From CAZAEL01 sp964484135 (lineage in GTDB: Bacteria > Elusimicrobiota > Elusimicrobia > FEN-1173): DNA of 9,055 nucleotides. Below, in pieces: positions 6,199 to 9,055 of this stretch; the stretch's first letter is position 1, and every line of letters begins with the position of its first letter. The notes under the pieces are model-generated. The model had not been told where the DNA came from. It worked only from the letters and a program-made list of their open reading frames with translations, and searched no databases. The translations under genes were made by a program, and so were the position numbers. The stretch spans positions 1-9,055 of the forward strand of contig CAZAEL010000068.1 of assembly GCA_964484135.1 (NCBI GenBank). Reading direction: 5' to 3'.

Positions 6199-6204
6199 CC
6201 TCCT
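6199..6204 (-). promoter_or_regulatory. Strong ribosome-binding site of htpX
   Basis: The minus strand reads AGGAGG followed nine bases later by the htpX ATG. It is the clearest Shine-Dalgarno site inside the cluster and contrasts with fmt, the unassigned gene and rsmB, which show none. HtpX may therefore be translated independently of upstream ribosomes. Confidence 0.85.
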
Positions 6205-6255
6205 AAAAAAGGCGTACTCAGGTCTGCGGATGGAAACGCGGGGGCGGAAAAACGG

Positions 6256-7191
6256 CTATGTCCCGAACCTGTCCCCCGTCTTCAGCCGGGCGCCGTTCCA
6301 AAAATCCCAGGCGTCCGTCTCTTTTTTCCCCTCGGGCTGAATGCGCGATATCCGGAGGGCGCCGGACGCACATTTTATCAAAAAGCCCCGGCCCTTTTCC
6401 ACGGACACCACCTCGCCCGGCGCGCCCCCCTCCCACGGCGCGGCCTCGGCGCCGCGGATCCTGTGCAAACGGCCCTGCAGGGTGGTGTACGCGCCGGGCC
6501 ATTCCCAGGTGCCGCGGATCAGGTTCACCGCCTGCGCCGCGCCCAGACGCTCCCAAGCGATGCGGCCGTCCTCTTTTTTGAGGGCCGGCGCCCGGGTGGC
6601 TTCGCCCCGCTGGGGCGCGGGCGTCCAAGGCCCCTTCTCGAAACGGGCCAGGGCCTCCTCCAGGAGGCGGATCCCCTCCTCCGCCAAGCGGCCCCGCAAC
6701 GCCGGGGCGTTGTCCTCCGGCGCCACGGCCACGGCCTTCTGCAAAAAGATCGGGCCGGAATCCAGCCCCTCCTCGATGCGGAACAGCGTCACCCCGGTCT
6801 CGGTTTCGCCGTTGATGAGCGCCCACTGCACGGGCGCGGCGCCCCGGTACTTGGGCAGCAGGGAAAAGTGCACGTTCACCAGCCCCTGGGCCGGGTGTGA
6901 AAAAATGTTCTTGGGAATCAAATAACCGTACGCCACCACGATGCCCAGGTCCGCAGCGCCCCAGCGTCGGATTTGATCCAAGGCCGCCGGGTCCTTCAAA
7001 GACCCGGGCTGAAAAAACGGCAGGCCGAGGGTCTGGGCGGCCCGCTTGACCGCGGGCGCGGCCAGGTCGTGGCCCCGTCCGGCCGGGCGGTCCGGCGCGG
7101 TGACCACCCCCAGGACGCGGGACTTTTCCGCCAGCCGCCGCAAAAAGGGGACGGCGGTGTCGGGGGTTCCGAAGAAGAGGGTTTTCAGCAA
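6256..7191 (-). CDS. fmt: Methionyl-tRNA formyltransferase
   Basis: A 311-residue cytoplasmic enzyme that transfers a formyl group from 10-formyl-tetrahydrofolate to initiator Met-tRNA. The N-terminal Rossmann-type domain has FFGTPDTAVP (6-15), TAPDRPAGRG (31-40) and VVAYGYLIP (85-93). The active site is NVHFSLLPKYRGAAPVQWA (106-124), with N106 and H108 catalytic, and D144 in EEGLDSGPI. The C-terminal tRNA-binding domain (about 205-311) has RGTWEWPGAYTTL in place of the common PWPGAYT. Length is standard. The start appears to be the TTG at 7191: the family begins within a residue or two of this point, an in-frame stop lies at 7213-7215, and only CTG codons are alternatives. No ribosome-binding site is visible; the 12 bases before the TTG read TCTCCTCCC, the opposite of one. 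It follows def by 58 bp, the standard pairing for the formyl cycle. Confidence 0.96.
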   Translation of the reverse strand: MLKTLFFGTPDTAVPFLRRLAEKSRVLGVVTAPDRPAGRGHDLAAPAVKRAAQTLGLPFFQPGSLKDPAALDQIRRWGAADLGIVVAYGYLIPKNIFSHPAQGLVNVHFSLLPKYRGAAPVQWALINGETETGVTLFRIEEGLDSGPIFLQKAVAVAPEDNAPALRGRLAEEGIRLLEEALARFEKGPWTPAPQRGEATRAPALKKEDGRIAWERLGAAQAVNLIRGTWEWPGAYTTLQGRLHRIRGAEAAPWEGGAPGEVVSVEKGRGFLIKCASGALRISRIQPEGKKETDAWDFWNGARLKTGDRFGT

Positions 7192-7249
7192 GGGAGGAGA
7201 CAGGCGGGCCGTTCAACCCGGCGCAGGCCCGGGGCGATCGGGCGGGCGC

Positions 7250-7786
7250 CTACCAGAGGCCGGCTTTTTTCCGCTTGCGGATCTCCCACAACACCCGCAG
7301 GCGCTGGGTCAGGGGGATCCGGTCGATCATGAGCTTGCCGTCCAGATGGTCCATCTCGTGCAGCAGGCACCGGGCCAGGAGCCCGTCGCCCGAGACCTCG
7401 ATGGGCAGGCCCTTCTCGTTCAGGGCGGACACCCGCACCCAGGCGGCCCGGGACACGCGCACCACGATGCCGGGGAAAGACAGGCACCCCTCCTCCCCGG
7501 ACACCCGGCCCCGGGACTCCTCCAGCTTGGGGTTGATGAGCACCAGGGGGTGGTTCTTGCCGCCGGGCAGCACGTCCACCACCATGAGCCGCAGGGAAAT
7601 GCCCACCTGGGGCGCGGCCAGGCCCACGCCCGGCTCCGCGTACATGGTCTGGAACATGGACCGGATGGTGTCCCGCAAATCGTCGTCAATGGACGCCACG
7701 GGCCTGGCCTTTTGGCGCAGGACCGGGTCCCCGTATTTGCGGATGGTCAGGAGGCGCAGGGGTTTTTTGGGTGCGGCGGTGGTCAT
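7250..7786 (-). CDS. def: Peptide deformylase
   Basis: A 178-residue metalloenzyme that removes the N-formyl group from nascent proteins, the counterpart of Fmt encoded next door. All three family motifs are present: GVGLAAPQVG (53-62), EEGCLSFPG (98-106) with metal ligand C101, and HEMDHLDG (143-150) with ligands H143 and H147 and catalytic E144. The basic tail (IRKRKKAGLW) is common in the family. The start is the ATG at 7786, which has GGGAGG five bases upstream and gives the normal distance to the conserved IRKYGDPVLR. The open frame extends upstream to 7897, but that would cross the promoter region. It is the first gene of the minus-strand cluster in this window. Confidence 0.97.
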   Translation of the reverse strand: MTTAAPKKPLRLLTIRKYGDPVLRQKARPVASIDDDLRDTIRSMFQTMYAEPGVGLAAPQVGISLRLMVVDVLPGGKNHPLVLINPKLEESRGRVSGEEGCLSFPGIVVRVSRAAWVRVSALNEKGLPIEVSGDGLLARCLLHEMDHLDGKLMIDRIPLTQRLRVLWEIRKRKKAGLW

Positions 7787-7801
7787 ATTTTCCTCCCGAG
7801 A

Positions 7802-7810
7802 ATTATACCA
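7802..7810 (-). promoter_or_regulatory. Extended -10 promoter element for the def cluster
   Basis: On the minus strand the sequence reads TGGTATAAT: a consensus -10 box (7807-7802) preceded by the TGn extension. No good -35 box lies 16-18 bases upstream, as expected for extended -10 promoters. A start about seven bases downstream would fall near 7795, inside the def ribosome-binding site, leaving a leader of only about 9-10 bases. Either the message is nearly leaderless or the real start is elsewhere. Confidence 0.45.
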
Positions 7811-7833
7811 AATTCCAGAAGCTCCGGCCACGG

Positions 7834-7862
7834 TTGACAAAACATGACAATTCTTGTATACT
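7834..7862 (+). promoter_or_regulatory. Near-consensus sigma70 promoter for the A-type Fe-S carrier genes
   Basis: TTGACA (7834-7839, perfect -35) is followed by a 17-base spacer and TATACT (7857-7862, five of six -10 bases). Transcription would start near 7869, giving a leader of about 43 bases to the ATG at 7912. This is the strongest promoter visible in the window and the AT-rich spacer stands out from the GC-rich background. I see no clear operator palindrome of the IscR or SufR kind overlapping it, so expression may be constitutive. Confidence 0.88.
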
Positions 7863-7898
7863 TTTAGGACAGAGGCTGGTTTTGGAGGATTTCTCAAG

Positions 7899-7903
7899 GG
7901 AGG
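7899..7903 (+). promoter_or_regulatory. Ribosome-binding site fixing the first A-type carrier start
   Basis: GGAGG within AAGGGAGGTG lies eight bases before the ATG at 7912, an ideal arrangement. It rules out the longer open frame that begins at 7771, whose first codons lie upstream of the promoter. Confidence 0.85.
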
Positions 7904-7911
7904 TGGGGCTC

Positions 7912-8235
7912 ATGATCACGCTGACACAAGGGGCCGTCAAAAAGGTCAAGGAATTTTACGCGGGAGACCCGTCCCTGCAGGGCAAACCTTTGCGCGTGTT
8001 CGTGGAAAAAGGCGGCTGCTCCAGCTACCAGTACGGCTTCGCCTTCGACGAAAAACGGGAGGGCGACACGGAGCTCGCCCTGGACGGGCTCAACGTGATC
8101 GTGGACGGCCAGAGCGCGGACCTGCTCAAGGGCTCGGTCATCGACTACAAGGAGGACTTCTCCGGCTCCGGCTTCTCCATCGTCAACCCCAACGCCAAAG
8201 GCTCCTGCGGCTGCGGCAAGTCCTTCAACGCCTGA
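7912..8235 (+). CDS. A-type iron-sulfur carrier protein (HesB/IscA/ErpA family), first of tandem pair
   Basis: A 107-residue cytoplasmic protein of the A-type carrier family, which accepts Fe-S clusters from scaffold proteins and delivers them to target enzymes. The three cluster-binding cysteines are C36 in VEKGGCSSYQYG and C99 and C101 in the C-terminal GSCGCGKSF. The full family fold is present at normal length (about 105-115). GGCSSYQYG differs from the more usual GGCSGLSY, and the DPKSLLYLxG segment of classic IscA is here DGQSADLLKG, so it belongs to a different subgroup from its neighbour. It is read from the strong promoter at 7834-7862 and ends 14 bases before the proposed TTG start of the second gene. 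No IscS, IscU or Suf gene is visible, so the subgroup (ErpA, IscA or SufA) cannot be named. Confidence 0.94.
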   Translation: MITLTQGAVKKVKEFYAGDPSLQGKPLRVFVEKGGCSSYQYGFAFDEKREGDTELALDGLNVIVDGQSADLLKGSVIDYKEDFSGSGFSIVNPNAKGSCGCGKSFNA

Positions 8236-8249
8236 ACCGGGGTTTCCCC

Positions 8250-8591
8250 TTGCCCGCGCTGGCCCTCATCGACGTCACGGAAAAGGCGGCCCAAAAGGCC
8301 CGGGAGCTCCTGGCCCGGAAGGGCATGCCCGGGGGCGCCATGCGGGTCAAGGTCCTGGCCGGCGGCTGTTCGGGCCTGAGCTACGCCATCGAGCCCACGG
8401 ACCAACCCCCGCAAAAGGGCGACTCCGTGGTGGAGGCCCACGGCCTCAAAGTTTACCTGGACCCCAAGAGCCTCCTGTACCTGGCCGGCACCAAGCTGGA
8501 CTACGAGGTCACCCTCATGAGCCAGCGGTTCACCTTCACCAACCCCAACGCCACCGTCACGTGCTCCTGCGGGGAGTCGTTCTCCGCCTGA
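8250..8591 (+). CDS. A-type iron-sulfur carrier protein (HesB/IscA family), second of tandem pair
   Basis: A 113-residue A-type carrier, closer to textbook IscA than its neighbour. It has TEKAAQKARELL (10-21), MRVKVLAGGCSGLSYAIEP (31-49) with cluster ligand C40, LDPKSLLYLAGTKLDYE (70-86), and the C-terminal FTNPNATVTCSCGESFSA with C105 and C107. There is no ATG ahead of the conserved N-terminus. TTG at 8250 is the best start (CTG at 8259 is possible), preceded only by GGGG at 8239-8242, which itself can pair with CCCC at 8246-8249. Translation is therefore likely coupled to the first gene, whose stop is 14 bases upstream. The same promoter and the terminator at 8612-8644 bracket both genes. 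It is clearly a diverged paralogue and not a recent duplicate. Confidence 0.92.
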   Translation: MPALALIDVTEKAAQKARELLARKGMPGGAMRVKVLAGGCSGLSYAIEPTDQPPQKGDSVVEAHGLKVYLDPKSLLYLAGTKLDYEVTLMSQRFTFTNPNATVTCSCGESFSA

Positions 8592-8611
8592 TCCCGCCCC
8601 TTTAAAAAACG

Positions 8612-8644
8612 AAAACCGCGCTTCGTTTGAAGCGCGGTTTTTTT
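8612..8644 (+). terminator. Bidirectional intrinsic terminator
   Basis: CCGCGCTTC (8616-8624) pairs perfectly with GAAGCGCGG (8629-8637) around a GTTT loop, extended by AAAA/TTTT, and is followed by seven T residues (8638-8644). On the minus strand the same hairpin is followed by TTTTCGTTTTTT, so it can also end transcription arriving from the right. It lies between the converging Fe-S carrier genes and the rmuC-like gene, 20 bp from each stop codon, and plausibly serves both. Confidence 0.95.
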
Positions 8645-8664
8645 ATTCCCCCTCGCCGAAAAAT

Positions 8665-9055
8665 CTATTCCGCGGACCGCCCCGCGGGCAGGCGCGGCCC
8701 GCCGGCCGGGGCCTCCATTTCTCCCGCCTGGCCCTCCCCCATGGACGCCAGCTTTTCCTGGAGCCGGCCCAGGCGTTTTTCCGCGTCCTCGTACTTCCCC
8801 CGGGTGTTGCTCAGGTGCTTGCCCAAGAGATCGAAATCCTCGGCGAACCGTCGGAAATCCCCCTGCAGCCGCGACAAATGCTGCATGATGAGCCTGGCGT
8901 TTTCCTCGATGGCGAACCCCCGCAGGCCCAGGACGATGGCTTGCAAATAGGCGTACAGCGTATTGGGCGAAACCGGGATGATGTTCTTCGACCTGGCATA
9001 TTCCGCCAGAGAAGGCCCGTCGCCGGACGCATCGTCCCTGATCATGCAGTCGTAA
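8665..9055 (-). CDS. rmuC: RmuC-family DNA recombination protein, C-terminal part (truncated by window end)
   Basis: The open frame enters from the right edge and ends at TAG 8665-8667; 129 residues are visible. It carries the C-terminal hallmark of RmuC: YDCMIRDD, then NIIPVSPNTLYAYLQAIVLGLRGFAIEENA, then a helical, probably coiled-coil stretch (LSRLQGDFRRFAEDFDLLGKHL...KYEDAEKRLGRLQEKL), and a low-complexity Pro/Gly/Ala tail. In E. coli RmuC limits recombination at inverted repeats; the fold is related to PD-(D/E)XK nucleases, whose catalytic core would lie upstream of this window. The ATG at 9045 is internal and not the start, since the conserved family sequence continues upstream of it in frame. 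The gene converges on the Fe-S carrier pair and shares the terminator between them. Confidence 0.9.
   Translation of the reverse strand, partial: YDCMIRDDASGDGPSLAEYARSKNIIPVSPNTLYAYLQAIVLGLRGFAIEENARLIMQHLSRLQGDFRRFAEDFDLLGKHLSNTRGKYEDAEKRLGRLQEKLASMGEGQAGEMEAPAGGPRLPAGRSAE

Noticed and set aside
4786..6900. Very long plus-strand open frame (704 codons) antisense to htpX and fmt
   Set aside because: High-GC coding sequence leaves long open frames on the opposite strand. The translation is low-complexity, rich in Gly/His/Gln/Arg/Pro, with no family motif, while the minus strand carries textbook HtpX and Fmt.
7787..7897. Longer def start at 7897
   Set aside because: It would run through the divergent promoter region. 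The ATG at 7786 has a good ribosome-binding site and the normal N-terminus.
7771..7911. Longer frame upstream of the first A-type carrier
   Set aside because: Its first codons lie upstream of the TTGACA/TATACT promoter and overlap def; the ATG at 7912 has an ideal ribosome-binding site.
9043..9045. ATG at 9045 as the true start of the last gene
   Set aside because: The upstream codons in the same frame (YDC) continue the conserved RmuC block, so the gene is truncated by the window edge and does not start here.

Overview
This window is GC-rich bacterial chromosome (roughly two thirds G+C by eye) and densely coded. Eight genes lie head to tail on the minus strand, two on the plus strand, and one truncated minus-strand gene runs off the right edge. 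I see no rRNA, tRNA, CRISPR array, insertion sequence or phage gene. The first 52 bases are an unbroken run of C, which looks like a contig-end artefact. The lineage cannot be fixed from this sequence. A high-GC bacterium with HtpX, RmuC and a PASTA membrane protein would fit Desulfobacterota/Myxococcota-type bacteria or a high-GC candidate phylum such as Elusimicrobiota; this is inference only.

Minus-strand cluster, in transcription order from about 7.8 kb down to 56: def (peptide deformylase), fmt (Met-tRNA formyltransferase), htpX (membrane zinc protease), an unrecognised membrane-anchored protein, rsmB (16S rRNA m5C methyltransferase), rlmN (23S rRNA/tRNA m2A methyltransferase), a PASTA-repeat membrane protein, rpe (ribulose-phosphate 3-epimerase) and a single-domain response regulator. 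Three junctions are 4-bp stop/start overlaps using three different start codons (TTGA, GTGA, ATGA), which implies translational coupling. The order matches the well-known Firmicutes series def-fmt-rsmB-rlmN-prpC-prkC-rsgA-rpe. Here the phosphatase, the kinase domain and rsgA are absent. What occupies the prkC position is a protein with the outer architecture of PrkC (membrane helix, three PASTA repeats, C-terminal beta-type domain) and no kinase. The theme is translation start and ribosome modification, with a cell-envelope sensor-like protein and one sugar-phosphate enzyme.

An AT-rich island of about 60 bp between rlmN and the PASTA gene holds a perfect 12-bp inverted repeat overlapping the rlmN stop, a competing 7-bp stem, a second short palindrome next to the ribosome-binding site, and a weak promoter candidate. 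This is the only non-coding stretch in the long cluster that looks regulatory.

Right part: a divergent 125-bp intergenic region (7787-7911) holds a near-perfect sigma70 promoter driving two tandem A-type Fe-S carrier genes (HesB/IscA/ErpA family), and an extended -10 element facing def. The pair ends in a strong bidirectional terminator (8612-8644). Beyond it, converging from the right, is the C-terminal end of an RmuC-family gene.
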